Below, piece by piece: positions 36,788 through 49,230 of a stretch of DNA of 64,000 bases. A model generated the notes under the pieces. The model did not search any database, was not told the origin of the DNA, and saw only the letters and a list, made by a program, of their open reading frames with translations. Source of the DNA: Teratosphaeria epicoccoides (lineage: Eukaryota; Ascomycota; Dothideomycetes; Mycosphaerellales; Teratosphaeriaceae); the NCBI GenBank assembly GCA_021401465.1, contig JADDMT010000121.1:1-64000 (forward strand). The letters are read 5' to 3'. The translations under genes were made by a program, and so were the position numbers. How positions within the stretch are numbered: the first letter of the stretch is position 1; each line of letters opens with the position of its first letter.

Positions 36788-37008
36788 TGCTAGTAGTATA
36801 CTAGCGGCACTCCTACTATGTCTACGCTACACATCTAAGCTACTAGTAATACAAGGTATAACTTCATGCATATAAATACTATACACTTTGGATTTATATA
36901 TGAAACTACTCGAAATTTAGGATTCCTGGCTAAAATCGCGCTCGTACTACCTGCGATTAACAGAACGAGTTAGCTAATAATAACTGCCGCTAGTATACTA
37001 CTAGCACA
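36788..37008. repeat. MITE-like unit bounded by inverted 21-bp arms
   Basis: GCTAGTAGTATACTAGCGGCAC at 36789-36810 and its reverse complement GCCGCTAGTATACTACTAGCAC at 36986-37007 bound about 220 bp of A/T-rich sequence. Another single arm is at 36688. No target duplication was identified. The rest of 36551-37090 shows no gene. Confidence 0.5.
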
Positions 37009-37089
37009 TCCATTTTCGTCTACTCTAGGCCCTCCTTTACTACTACACTCTAATAACACTCGATTCTTCTATTAACCTAAACACTAACC

Positions 37090-40000
37090 CTATACACGCA
37101 TGGCTAGCTGACATGATGAACCGTCTAAGCGGCAATTAGCTACCTGCGTGGCACGCGCACCTTTATAGTAAGTATCGACATAACTAAGGGCTTAGGGTCT
37201 AGGTGTTTATGCTAATTAACGCGTCTATAAGCGCCGTAGCCTTTGTAACATACTATGTCGACAATAGCTTCATAGCGCATACTATACTGCATAGGCTACA
37301 GCAAGGCATTAAAAGGTCATAGTAGTCATGCCTAGCATGTTCCTACCTACATAGCGGCGAAGTTTTAGCACTTCATTAATTAGAGCACTATAGATCTTAG
37401 ACCTGACGAGAAATACGCGTCAGATTCGAACATCTCCTTAGACTCAAACGACAGAGTCGAAACTTAATTAGCAGACAATGTCCTCGCCTACAAGGAGGAG
37501 ACATTAGTCGACGACGCTATAAGAGTAGATAGGTAGTATGTTGCAAACGAGGAACTAGTTATAGTCGTCGAGCCTATGTTTAATGAGGCTTACATGCAAG
37601 AGAAGGAGATAGTAGCGACAGCTAGGGCAATCGACAATGACAGTAGTAACATTGACGCGCTTAGTCTCTATGACAACCTAGCAGCATTCACAAGAGACGC
37701 TACATCTCTAGATGGACGATATAGAGACACGAATGGCAGCTAAGCGGGTAGGCTACATAGCGTCACGAGCGAGCACAGCTTAGCTTTAATCCATATGCGC
37801 GCTAGTAGGCTGTTATCTACTAGACGCGAGTAACCGTACAAGCGGACACCTTTCGGCGTAGGTAGTCTCATAGCGGGCAGGCTAATCAAAGTGTACGTTA
37901 AGCCGCAATCCTACTAAGTTAGTAATAACCTTGACTAGGTCTAACGAACAGACAGATAAGGAACTTAACGAATAGGGCTATGCCTTCTTCTAAAGTAATG
38001 CAGATGTAGTATTCGCATACTAGCTCTTATACGAAGGCATTTCGAGCAACGCTATCGATCGGTTATTTAAGAATCCCCGGCTATAGAAGATCCACGAACT
38101 ACTTAGCTTTTAGTCAGGCATGGAGCTTAAGGACAAGATCCGAGAAGTAAGTACCTACTAACTACTATTCATTACAAAGTAGAGTATTATAAATATCAAA
38201 TTAGAATCTCTATAGTCGACCTCTAGTGTCAAGACAGTGCCTCTAAGGCACCGGAAAGTCGAAGACGTTATGCGCTTTCTTATAGGGCACAAGGGTTTCA
38301 GGAATAATCTTGTGTACGCGCCTTATCGCCTCGAGACTCTAGATGACCTGCCTAGGCGGATCTATTAGGACATGGCCTCTACAGACTAGTAGTAGGACAA
38401 ACAGAAAGAGCTTAGAATAGACGGAGTAACAATCGTGCTACTAATTCTTGCTAGTGACAAGACACAGGTTACTAATCATTAAGGTAACCTAATCGCATAG
38501 CTAGTGTACTTGACAATTAGCAACCTGCCTAGATTAGTTCGTAACTCTAACTATCGACTAGGTAGCATGCTCCTAGCGATGCTACTAGTAGTCAAAGGCA
38601 GAAAAGGAAGCATTAGGGACGAGCTATACTATCGCTACATGAAGACAATGTTCGACCCTATTGCTAAGCTCGCTGCAGGCGAGGGCCTTGACGTCTTATG
38701 TGCAGATAGCGAGACATAGCGATGTTTCCTAAATATCGCGGTATACGCGAGCGAATACTAAGAACAGGTGATAATCACAGGCGTGAAGAATAACCGCTAC
38801 TACATGATATGTATAATCGATCTAGAAAAACGCGAAGACCTCGAAGTAGTTACGCTATAGTAGACATATAAGGACACGCAAATACAAATTATACTCTAGC
38901 GAGTAGCGAAGAAGGACTAGAGTAGCTACATACACGACCTACTAAACTTCGCATTTAGGCACCCTAGCCTAAATATCTACAAGACGCTAATAGTAGACAT
39001 GCTCTACTAACTCTTCAAGGGTGTATTAATATACGTCATAGATTAGACGCGAGATTTGCTTAAGAGTCGACTACCTCTGTCTTCGAAGCGAGCTAGAGCG
39101 GCACTCCTACAAGCCGCGAGTTAGCATAAAGTAGCAAGAAAGAGTAACAAAGGCAAGACTGTCGTAGATCATTAACTAGATGTTATCATCGACCGTCGTT
39201 TCGCGGCGGTGCCTGTATTCAGGAACCTCCGGGTGTTTAGCCAAATGTCTGTAGTAAGCTAATAGACAGGCTAGGAACAGAAGAGTGTGCTACGACAGTT
39301 GCTCCTAGTCTTCGTGCTACTATTAGAGGAGGCTAAGGCACAGAGCGCTATCTAGTTCTTGCGGGCGATAGTAGACTTCTCTTAGTTAGCGTAATATCCT
39401 TTACATGATAGCGAAACGCTCCGATTTATAGTCCTCGCCCTGTTCTGATGCAACTAGTATAAAGAAGAGTTTAGGGAGTACTACATAAGCAAAGGAGAGC
39501 TAAGAAAGAACAAAGCGTAGACAGAGCGAGTAGAGGAGCCTAAGACAGTAGACAATATGTGTAAACTATAAGGGCACTTTAATTTTCCTAAGTTTCATGC
39601 CCTCACATACTACGTAGACTTAATACGGCTCTTTGGCAACGCGCTAGACCTCGACACTAGCTCCTTCGAACACAAGCATGTTAAATACATCAAGAAGCTA
39701 TTTAAATTAACTAATAAGAAGAACAACAGATAGGAGGACTAAATTATAGAGCACTTCTAGCGAAAGATTACTATGCTTACATTCTTTGATACTAGCCTAA
39801 CGTTCTAGCAGCAGACTAAGGCTAAACGTTAAGAGGCTTAGGAGCGCGAAGTACCTTAGCCGATAGAGTAGAAGGATGTCGAAGCCTTCCTTAGCTAGCG
39901 AAGGCTAAGATCTAGCTAATCGTTACTAGGTAGAGACATATAGAGGATAGTTAGTAATATAGTAGCATACATAGGGCTAGAGGTAGGGCCTTACTTCCGT

Positions 40001-40948
40001 CATACTACTACAGTGTTTGTTAGAGAGTACTAGGCGTTGTCGAATACAACTTTAACGTCGAATACAACTTTAACGTCGAATACAACTTTAACGTCGAATA
40101 CAACTTTAACGTCGAATACAATGCGTCTTAATCCTGACAGGATTAAGAGAAGACTAGATTAGGTCGACGATTTAGAGGTATCTTTCTATGCTAGTGTATA
40201 GTGCTAGAAGATGCATTATAAGGATCCTAACGATCTATCTGCAACTAAGCTAGACGTCGTTAGATGTACACTAAACTAGCAAGGAATCTAGGATAATCGC
40301 TGTAACGACTAGCTCTAGGTCTAGGAGTACGAAGTGCCGCTAGTCACAGACGAGACTACTAGCGTTAATAGACAAATCGACCTAGTAGTTGCCTTCGAGG
40401 GCTAGCTACCTACTCGCCTGTTATATGTCGTAACCTTCTAAGACAAGAAATTACGCGTTATAGTAGACAGCTACAACTACATAATACTAGCACATAATAA
40501 ACGTCCGACCTATACAGGTATGTTCGTAGACCTATTCTAGCCGAAGGATCTAGCTAGAAGAGCAGACAATGTTCATAGCATGATAGTAATCATAGCGATG
40601 CGTTCTAGCCTACAGGAAGGTACTCTGTAAGGTCGCTACATCTACAGGCTTACTAGCGTCTACTATAGCATCCATGTTATGCTAACAGACGAATATAACA
40701 CCTCTGGCTAATGTGACATGTACATTAATAACACTGCTGACTTTAAGACCTATAACTTCATATATAATGCGGACTAGGAGGAACAAGAGTCTAAGGTAGC
40801 AACTAAACATAAGCTACATTGCCTAAATACGGCTAAGGAGCGCGATATTGCAGCTACTAGCAAGGAAGGGCCGCTATCGCTTAAGCGTGGCGTCGCTAGC
40901 AGCTCTACTTAGGACTAATCGAGGAGAAACAAACGTAAACGATTATAA
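37090..40948 (+). pseudogene. Plavaka-type transposase (RIP-damaged)
   Basis: Large transposase of the Plavaka group, fungal DNA transposons related to CACTA/EnSpm-type elements. Seen: a Cys/His-rich N-terminus near 37325-37390; a block ending in a former Trp triplet before KQKEL near 38385 (TAG-TAG-TAG now); ILASDKTQVT at 38446-38475; LTISNLPR near 38510; CADSET near 38695; and a later FPKFHAL..YVDLI block near 39590. One frame is kept from about 37958 to the TAA at 40946; before that the frame changes once, near 37925. An 18-bp in-frame tandem repeat lies at 40040. The family assignment rests on remembered motif order, not a search. Dozens of TAG codons mean no active protein. Confidence 0.75.
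40040..40121 (+). repeat. 18-bp tandem repeat, 4.6 copies, in frame
   Basis: Perfect copies of TCGAATACAACTTTAACG at 40040, 40058, 40076 and 40094 plus a partial copy. In the transposase frame each encodes Ser-Asn-Thr-Thr-Leu-Thr. Confidence 0.95.
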
Positions 40949-41210
40949 CATATATAACGAATGCTATATTAGTAAGCTCGATAAAGGTAGCACGCCGCAA
41001 GCTATAGCGTAAGCAATACTTCTGTAACTAGCGCTACTAGTTCGACTAACTAGCAGAATAAGAGCGAGGGTCAGGATGCTAGATGTACGCAAGAAGCAGT
41101 CGAGAGTACTAGAAGCATACTACTAGCAGGTTAAATGCTAGCCCTAGACCTGCAGACGTTATGATAAAACTACTAGCAGTAAATCACAAGAGACGCCTTG
41201 TAGTGCTATA

Positions 41211-41620
41211 GGTATACTACTAGCACTTTTGATCGCGGTTAGGTCAAGTGTGCTGTTACCCTATCTCGCGGAAATACTAGCGGCAGATAGAAGGAGATAC
41301 TACGGGTATACTGCTAGCACCTTTAGTCGCGGCTAGGTTAAATGTGCTATTGCCCTATCTCGCAGAAATACTAGCAGTAGATAGAAGGAAATGCCACGGG
41401 TATACTACTAGCACTTTTAGTCGCGGCTAGGCTAAGTATGCTGTCGCCCTATCTAGCGGATCTAGTGACAGCAGATAGAAGGAGATGCTACGGGTATACT
41501 ACTAGCACTTTTAGTCGCGGCTAGGTCAAGTGTGCTGTTACCCTATCTCGCGGATCTGGCGACAGCAGGTAGAGTAAGGTGCTATAGGTATACTACTAGC
41601 ACTTTCGAACGCGGCTAGGG
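41211..41620. repeat. 94-bp minisatellite, 4 full copies plus part
   Basis: Copies start with GGTATACT at 41211, 41305, 41399, 41493 and 41587, an exact 94-base period. Each contains a CTAGCAC..GTGCTRTT type inverted pair. The rest of 40949-41210 is non-coding. Confidence 0.93.
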
Positions 41621-41678
41621 TAGATAGTTTATACGGTCTGTCGCTAGCTCTAGCCTTAACTAATAGAGCGCATAGCAT

Positions 41679-41855
41679 CGATGAATCTCATGAAGACTAG
41701 GAGGACGAGTTACTATGCAAGAAGGCTAAGGGTAACTCTAGTTAGCTATTTAGCACATTTTGCTACGATCTAACAGGGTACTAAGCGGCTAACTAGAGTT
41801 GCCCTTAGCCTTCTTGCATAGTGACTCGTCCTCCTAGTCTTCATGAGATTCATCG
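41679..41855. repeat. Long perfect-length hairpin, 68-bp arms
   Basis: Left arm 41679-41746 and right arm 41788-41855 are reverse complements of equal length, with only two mismatches, separated by a 41-base loop. Both mismatches are TA in the left arm where the right arm predicts CA. Confidence 0.92.
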
Positions 41856-42693
41856 GAATCGAGGCGGGGCTAGAGGATCTGCTACATAGTTGTAATATAC
41901 AGTAATAGATAGACGTTATGCTAATGTCATGCTATTCGTAACCTACGCCTCTACCGCTAGGGCGAGGTACACTAGACCTAGGGCATCTAGTATTAGCGGC
42001 ATCCCTTCTACTACCGCTTTAGTTCAAGGAGTATACCTTCATAGCGAGGTTAATATGCTTAGTCTCTATAAGGGCCTATTAGACTACGAAGTACAGCCTA
42101 AGGACGTTAACATCTTACCTGCGATTTCATAAGATACTAAGAAGAGCAAGATTCTTTCGCATCGAGCTATAGCATACCTGCAGACAGTTAATAATTACTT
42201 GTCTTAGTAACCTTGAAGCCATAATATGCAGCTCGAGGGCGTCGACATCTTACCTACAATTTCATGGGATGCTAAGAAGAGTAAGCTCCTGTTAAGAAGG
42301 GTTTCCTAAGCTGCAAACTGCCGGTAGTTACAAACTGCCGATAGTATTCTGGCGGTAGCATGTGGCTGTATTAAGCTTATCGTAGCTAGCGCTATATTAA
42401 ACGCAGCCTGTACTCCTGCTTAGAGTACAAAATTTAATATGAGGACAGCTTACTAGCGATGTAATATTGCCGGAAAGACGATATGGATTAGTATAGCTGC
42501 CGCGCTAGATTGTTAAGTAGCTAGTAATGCTTGCAGTTTATACGCTACTATTAATGCAGATAGTAGAGAGTATGTGCTAATAAACAAGCTCTCTAGTAAA
42601 AACTATATAAGCCCTTTAGAACGACTTGATACTAAGATTACCGAATACCCTAGACCTATACGTATGTCCCGTATCAACTAAAACAACAAAGCG
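41856..42693. other. No gene recognised
   Basis: A short open frame exists at 41929-42132 on the plus strand but has no recognisable motif. Two loosely similar blocks at about 42100 and 42240 (each with ATCTTACCTRCRATTTCAT) suggest a local duplication. Confidence 0.4.
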
Positions 42694-43869
42694 CTAAAAC
42701 AAATTGTTATCATGACCCTGTAGTAGCATTCTGCTATCTATCCCTCTCTAATCTAACGCGTGTAAGGTCTATACAGAGCCTTTAGCGATCACTCTATCTG
42801 CTATCAAGGCCTCTACTATCTCTTCCTGCATTGTAGCATCCTAGGACCAAGCATGGCGCTTAATCTCCTTAGCAAGCCATTTTGGCATCTTAGCCCTACA
42901 CATAGCGGCATGACCCTCCTAAGGCACAAATCTTATCTTCTTTACTATAGTAGGACAGTCCTCTACTAGCTCGGACTCTACGAGTACTCTAATCATGCGG
43001 TATGTGTCTTCGTTCAAGCTAGCCTTAATGCTCCATGTAATGTCTCTAAGCCTAATACTATACCGCATAAGCGTATCTGCGACAGACTACGTTAGGGCTA
43101 AACCCTCTATGCCTATGATGATGCTGTAGACATACTAGCCGCGGCTAGCACTACGGAAGAAGTTGATTATAGTCAGGCTAGAGCTAAAGTAGAAGGTATT
43201 CATGCTATATAACATGAAGATTACTTCGTCGTAAATCTAACAACATAACTATAGTAGTCGGAGGGCTCTTAGCACGTAGTTCTTCTAGCTAGCGCTAGTA
43301 GACTTGACGACTTAGCCACTTAGCTAACCTGTGCCGTAGTTGAACATGATGCTAATCAGGGTAGGCGACATGATGACTCCTTTGTAGATCTTGTTACAAA
43401 GCTTAGCTAGGAGCTAGAAAAATAACTAGTTAGCATATGTATGTATGATTAGTCAGAATTGCGGCTACTAACCTTAAGAAAGGGAAACTCGTGTTTAGCG
43501 ATAACGGCTGCGAGCTTCTTTTTGACAGCAGGCATGTCGCTAAGAGGTAGATGCTTAGTAAGTCCTTAAGAAAGTCATGATTTGCCGCCTGCTATAGCCG
43601 CAAGCAGGTCTTCTACCTACGTGCATAACTACTTATTAGTCATGCCGCAGGATTGGCAGTAAGTGCTACTAGCCGAAAGTCTCTTATCGCATGCACATCT
43701 CTCTACTAGCTAGCGTCTAGGCAGCTAGCTAGCTTATCTACCTTATATATTTACTGCCCTTTCTATAGAGCCTTCGCTACCTGTCGTTCTAGCGCACGTC
43801 TCTCTATGCGCGACAATTCCTGTTTAACTTGATTAAGAGGTATCGTAGCTATAGGCTTAATAAGGAGAG
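42694..43869 (-). pseudogene. 3' part of unknown gene X (RIP-damaged, with intron)
   Basis: Minus strand; continues the frame of 50752-51019 when family C and one GAGAG are removed. Near 43730-43620 a Cys-rich stretch (C-x-C, then C-x2-C) is read in a frame shifted by one. An intron at 43414-43472 then leads to an exon that runs to a TAG at 42694, with TAG interruptions. The exon is rich in Ile, Phe, Leu and Ser. The gene converges on the Plavaka transposase. Family not recognised. Confidence 0.5.
43414..43472 (-). other. Intron in gene X (59 nt)
   Basis: GTTAGT donor, TGCTAACTA branch site, TAG acceptor; splicing joins AAG to CTC in phase 0 and keeps the frame open on both sides. Confidence 0.6.
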
Positions 43870-44126
43870 TGTTAGGACTGCCTCCGCATATCCCTACAGA
43901 ATCTACCTACTAACTCACTAGCCCTGACTAGCCTAGCAGGGCGCAATCCGGCTAGGGTCGTCCCTATTAGGGCCCGGGCCGCCCAGGCCTGCCTGGCCTA
44001 GGCATAGTAAGGGGACTCCTCGATCCCCCTAACTCATCCTACTTCCTTCTCTATCGATTCGAGTAGTCCTACTATACACCTATAGCCTGTACTTTAGCTA
44101 GCCTACATTAGTCCTGTTACTTTACA
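43870..44126 (+). repeat. 5' LTR of family C (257 bp)
   Basis: TGTTAGGACT..TTTACA, first bases mutated from TGTCAGGACT as in the 3' copy. It contains a GC-rich block GGGCCCGGGCCGCC that stands out from the A/T-rich mutated surroundings. Confidence 0.95.
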
Positions 44127-44167
44127 CGCGAATCGATCCTACTAAGCATAACAGGCATCGTACAGTA

Positions 44168-45500
44168 ATGACGACCACAAGAAGTAATACTGCCGGCGCT
44201 AATAGTAAGCAAGGGAGTACAGGCTCTACACTACCTAGCGAAAGCAGCGTAGCTAGTAACTAACCAGACCCTCTAGGGCTAGACGACAGCGCTTAGGGCG
44301 CAGGTCTTGAAAACTAGCTCGAGGCTAAAGACAGTAGGGGCCGTTTAACCCTTTCTAGCGAGTAGAGCTAACAGCAATAGTAGATCGCGAACTAGAGGGG
44401 TCTAGATTAGGAGCGAAGCTTTAAGGGGACGAAGCTAGGCTCTAAGTCGTAGAGTAGAAGCTTAAACTAGCCCGAGCAGAACGAGAGCTCCGCTAGTTGT
44501 AGGCGGAACTATCTAGTTCGGACTAGTATAGCTAGCCTAGGTAGGGAGGGCCTAAATATGCTAAACCTAAGGTCTTCGACAGGCGTACGAGGGCTTGTTA
44601 GAACGAATAGGTACGTTCTATAGAGCGCGAGTTCTAGCGGCACCTAGGTCTCTAGGGCTAGGAGCACTAGAAGGTAGATATAGCCGCTAGCTACATAGGT
44701 AGCGACCAAAACGAATACTAGGACATCTAGGTCTAATCGGAGCGTCAGGCCTGCGAGAGCGCTACCCTATACCCTAATAACAACCTATAGGGCCTAGACT
44801 AGGCTGCTATGAAGGATGTTATGCTTAACTCTATAGGCTGACAAGCCGAGAGGCGACAAGTAGCCTTCGACACCTTGAAGAAGCTGTAGCAAGGCACGAT
44901 GTCCCTAAGTTAGCTCCTAGCAGAGATGAAGTTACACTAGGCCGAGATCGAAGAGGACTAGCCTGCTATGCAGATAGCCTCCTTCGTATCCTGCTTAAAC
45001 GTAGACTTGAAGAGGGCTATGCAGTCCGACTAACAACTACCCGCCATGTTAATAGAGGCGGAGGACAGAGCTAGTCAGAGCTAGCGGCTAGGCGTTAGTC
45101 GGCTATCTAGGCCCCCTGCACCGAAGCCTAGTTAGCAGGCCCCCCGGAGCTAAAGGAGGAGGACATCTGACAGCAGCGGGTCCCGGGACGGCAAACCGCG
45201 GCGTAAGCGCACCCTAGAGCAGCCTAGCTCGGGCTAGCCTGCGTCGATCCTGTCTAGGAAGACTGCGTCGTAGATAGCTAAGCTCGAATGCTATTAGTAT
45301 AAGTAGATTAGGCATATCGAGAGATATTGCAAGCTGCCTGCAGAAGGAGCGGTAGCGTAGGAAAAACTCGGGGCTAGCCTGGCAAGCTCTAAGCCGTAGC
45401 TAGCCACGTCTACTATACTAAGAAGCAGAGGCGGGTAGCGGAGCCTAGGTATAGGCGTAAGGGTACCTACTACCGCCTGCTTTGAGTCAGGGCTACTATT
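44168..45500 (+). pseudogene. gag: gag of family C (RIP-damaged)
   Basis: An ATG at 44168 opens a Ser/Thr-rich segment, but the longer gag frame is one base out of phase with it from about 44390 on, so an indel or another start applies. That frame reads a Leu/Glu/Lys/Arg coiled-coil-like segment (44390-44510) and a gag domain to about 45060. A Pro/Arg-rich stretch follows, then a zinc knuckle at 45289-45330 (C-x2-Y-x4-H-x4-C, the second Cys lost to Tyr). Pol is in the -1 frame relative to this one. Confidence 0.75.
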
Positions 45501-48500
45501 CGAGGCCTACTTAGCGAGCGACAGGTTAGGGCGCTACTAGACAGCAGCGCATAGGACAACTTCATTAACAGCCGACTCGCCAAGGAGGTTAGACTAGAAG
45601 TTACGGGCCTCCTAGCGGAGGAATACGCTAGGCTAAACGGCTAGCGCCTTAGGGTGACTAGTAGTAGCCCTATATAGCTCTAAATCTGCGACAGTACAGG
45701 CTAGCTAAGGGGCACTTTAGACTAGTTTTAACATAGCGACATCTATGGCGCCGATATAGTCCTAGGCTAGCCATGGCTAGAGAAGTTTAACCTGTCTATT
45801 AACTTCGCGACTAGGCAGATGCGCTAGCAGGGCCATAAAGGCAGGCGACGCGAACAGGTCCGTATAGCGTAGGCCCGCGAGTACCTAGCGGACGCAAGTA
45901 GGCCGAATAAGCTTAGGCTAGAGTATTCTGACCTCTAGGAGGCCTTCTCGGAAGACGCTGCTACGGAACTAGCCCTACACGGGCCTCACGACTTATCCAT
46001 CGATCTAGTTAAGGGCAGTTAGCTACTATGGGCCCTATTATACCCCCTGTCTTAGGCGGAACTAGAGGTTCTACGTGAGTACCTCCGCAAGTACCTCGAA
46101 CGTAGGTAGATTAGGCTATCGAAGTCTCCTGCTAGTACAGGCATCCTCTTCGCGAAAAAGAAGGATAGTACCCTACGACTCTACGTCAATTACTAGGCCC
46201 TTAACGCCCTTACGGTCAAGAACCGCTACCCGCTCCTGCTAATTCAGGAATCCTTGAACTAGCTTGCTACTAGGAAGATCTTCACGAAGATAGATGTATA
46301 GGATACATATTACTATGTACGGATCAGGGAGGGCTACAAGTAGAAGACTACATTCTAGACAAGATATAGCTACTTTGAATACACTATTATGCCTTTCGGG
46401 CTGTCTAACGCCCCTGCTTAGTTCTAGGCTTACATGAACCATGCCTTAGCGGACTTGCTTGACACGATCTATGTCGTATACCTAGACGATGTGCTTATCT
46501 TCTCCTAGGAGGAGTTAGAGCATGTCCGCTATATACGTACTATCCTAGAATAGCTTAGGAAGCACGGCTTATACGCTAAACTTAGTAAGTGCGAGTTCTA
46601 TAAGGACAGCGTAGAGTTCCTTGGCTTCGTTGTAGGCTATGACGGCATAGCGATAGAGCTAGAGAGGGTGCAAGCGATAGCAGAATAGCCTGAACTAGCC
46701 TTAATCTAGGACGTTTAGGTCTTTATCGGGTTCGCTAACTACTATTAACAGTTCATTGACAGGTTCTCCCGCATCGCGGCGCCGCTTAATCGCTATACTA
46801 AGGGCTAGCGACTAGGGGCTCGACGTGCCAAGACTAGGGCGCTCTAACTTGACGCGGCAGGAAAGCAGTTATTTGCCGACCTAAAGCGTGCCTTTATGAC
46901 CGCACCTATCTTACGCCATTTTGACCTAGAACGGCCTATTTAGGTCGAGACTAATGCCTCTAGATACGCAGTTTCAGGCGTTATGAGCTAGTAATAGGAA
47001 TTCCGTAGGAAATTGCAATAGCACCTAGTTAGGTACTTCTTAAAGAAGATGAACTACGCTAAGAGGAACTACGACACCTACGACTAAGAGCTTCTTGGCA
47101 TTGTCGCTACCTTCAAGCACTTCCGATACTACCTCGAGGGCGCCGCCTACGTAGTAGAGGTCTTATCAGACCATGCGAACCTCTAATAGTTCATGACGAC
47201 TAATTAACTGTCCTGCTAGTAGGTACGGTAGGCCGAGTAGCTTTCCGCCTTCGACATTCGGATTACATACAGGCTAGGAGGTCAAAATGGGGCCGCGGAT
47301 GCCCTTAGCCGCTGCCCCGACATAGAAGATGAGGAGCATAGCGGCTAATAGGTCCGCGGCGACAATGCGAGTAGGCCTCTAAGGGCTCTTTAGTTAGTCT
47401 TTGCGCTAGAACAGGCCGCTCTAGCCTAGGCTCGTCTAGTTGCGGCTATCTCTAGTCAGACGCTAGAAGATCTAATCCGTAAGGCTAACCTCACGAATGA
47501 ACGGGCCTAAAAGGTTGTATCCGCGCTAGAGAGTAAGGATCCGCTACTATAGGCCTACTAATAGGGCTATAGCGAGAGCCTCCTTACGTATAAGGGCCGC
47601 CTCTACGTCCCCGAGGGAGCCAGCTGTCTCGCAGTGCTACATTAGTGCCATAATAAACCCCTAGCTAGGCACTTTGGCTTCGCACGTACCCTAGAACTAG
47701 TGCTACGGGACTACTACTAGCCCTAGCTACGCTAGTACGTTAAGGACTTCGTACATACCTACTAAGCTTACGCTAGGGCAAAGCCAAAAAGGCACTAGCC
47801 ATACGGCCTACTACACGCGGAGCTGCTATCGCTAATCCTATAGACAGACCTGACTCTAGATTTCATTACCGACCTGCTACCTAGCTGTCTATTAGGGCAG
47901 GTATATGACTCTATACTAGTAGTAGTCGACCGCTACACTAAAATGGCCTATTACGTCCCGTGCTAGAAGGACATAACAGCAGAATGTCTCGCGGACACGT
48001 TCCTTAGGGAGATAGTACGACTACATAGAGTGCTAGTTACCTTAACCTCCGATCGCAGGCCTATACTTACCTCTAAGTTTTAGTCGACAGTATGTTTCTA
48101 CCTCAGAGTCTAGCGGAAACTAAGTACTACGTTCTACCCGCAGACTAACGGACAGACAGAGTAGCAGAACTAGACGCTAGAGTAATACCTACGTACATAC
48201 TACAACTTCGAGCAGGACAACTAGTCCTACTTGCTATCTACAGCGGAATTTGCATATAATAACAGCTAACATGCAGCTACAGGAGTTACACTATTCTAAG
48301 CGAACTAGCTCTAGGACCCGAGGAGGGCAGCCTAGCCTAAAATGGCTCGAATAGCGGGTAACTCGGCCTAAGTAGAGGAGCTAGTACGCGAGATGCTCGC
48401 AGCTTAGTAGGGCATAAGGGAGCGGCTTACTAAGGCGAAGTAGTCGCAGGCAAAGTACTATAACTAGCGTCATACTTATATGTCCTTTGCTGTTAGGGAT

Positions 48501-49020
48501 GAAGTATACCTCTTAACAGCTAACATCAAGAGCATGCGGCCTAGTAAGAAGCTAGATCACAAGTGGATTAGGCCGTACAAGGTCCTAAAGGTAGTAAACA
48601 GGGTAGCTTATACCTTAGACTTGCCTAGCGACATGCGCATCTACCCTACCTTCTACGTATCGCTCCTTAAGCTAGCTGCTAATAGCCCGCTCTGGGCCAG
48701 GCAGCAGTTAGAACAGCAGAGATTCGAGGCGGATGCGGACAACATGTATAAGGTAGACTACATTAAGGAGAAACAGGTCGACAAGTTTAGCGACTAGTCC
48801 TACCTAGTATCCTAGAAGGGGTACAGTAGTAAGGAGGATACCTAGGAACTAGCGGTATATATTAGCAAGGCGGCCATGGACGCTTTCGAGAAGAAGCTAG
48901 GCACATGTCGCCCCCCGCGGGGCAAGGACAAGCGGGTAGGGGCACCTCGCCGCTAGGGGGCCTAGAAGGCGTCTAAACGGGCTAAACTAGACTACGCAAG
49001 CGGGGATTAGACATAAGTGT
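45490..49020 (+). pseudogene. pol: pol of family C: protease, RT, RNase H, integrase, chromodomain
   Basis: One frame throughout. The protease active site reads Asp-Ser-Ser at 45540 where Asp-Ser-Gly is expected (GGC to AGC). RT is at about 46080-46640, with YLDD at 46479-46490. RNase H is near 46940, with ETNAS for ETDAS. Integrase begins with an H..H..C..C region from 47640 and has core motifs LDFI (47860), TSDR (48044) and QTE (48157). A fully open stretch at 48480-48797 covers the GPY-like module and the start of a chromodomain with YLVSxKGY at about 48801. The C-terminus is unclear because later stops may be real or RIP-made. Confidence 0.88.
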
Positions 49021-49230
49021 ATGTAGCAGACAGCTAAAGGGTACAGCTATTTATTGTTAGCAAGACTTTAAACGACAATAAGGGCTAGGCTGCCCTGGCT
49101 TAGGCTAGGCAAATGCTAACCTATACCTAGATCCCTAGTACTCTTACTAGCCGTATAGCCTTGCCTAAACCACACTCGTACTACTCTAGCCTAGATCACA
49201 CCAAATTAGTCCGTTCTAGACTAGGCTAAC

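Noticed and set aside
45360..45380. GGAAAAAC run as the slippery site of family C
   Set aside because: The bases do not fit X-XXY-YYZ in the gag frame, so although pol is in -1 phase I could not place the shift site.
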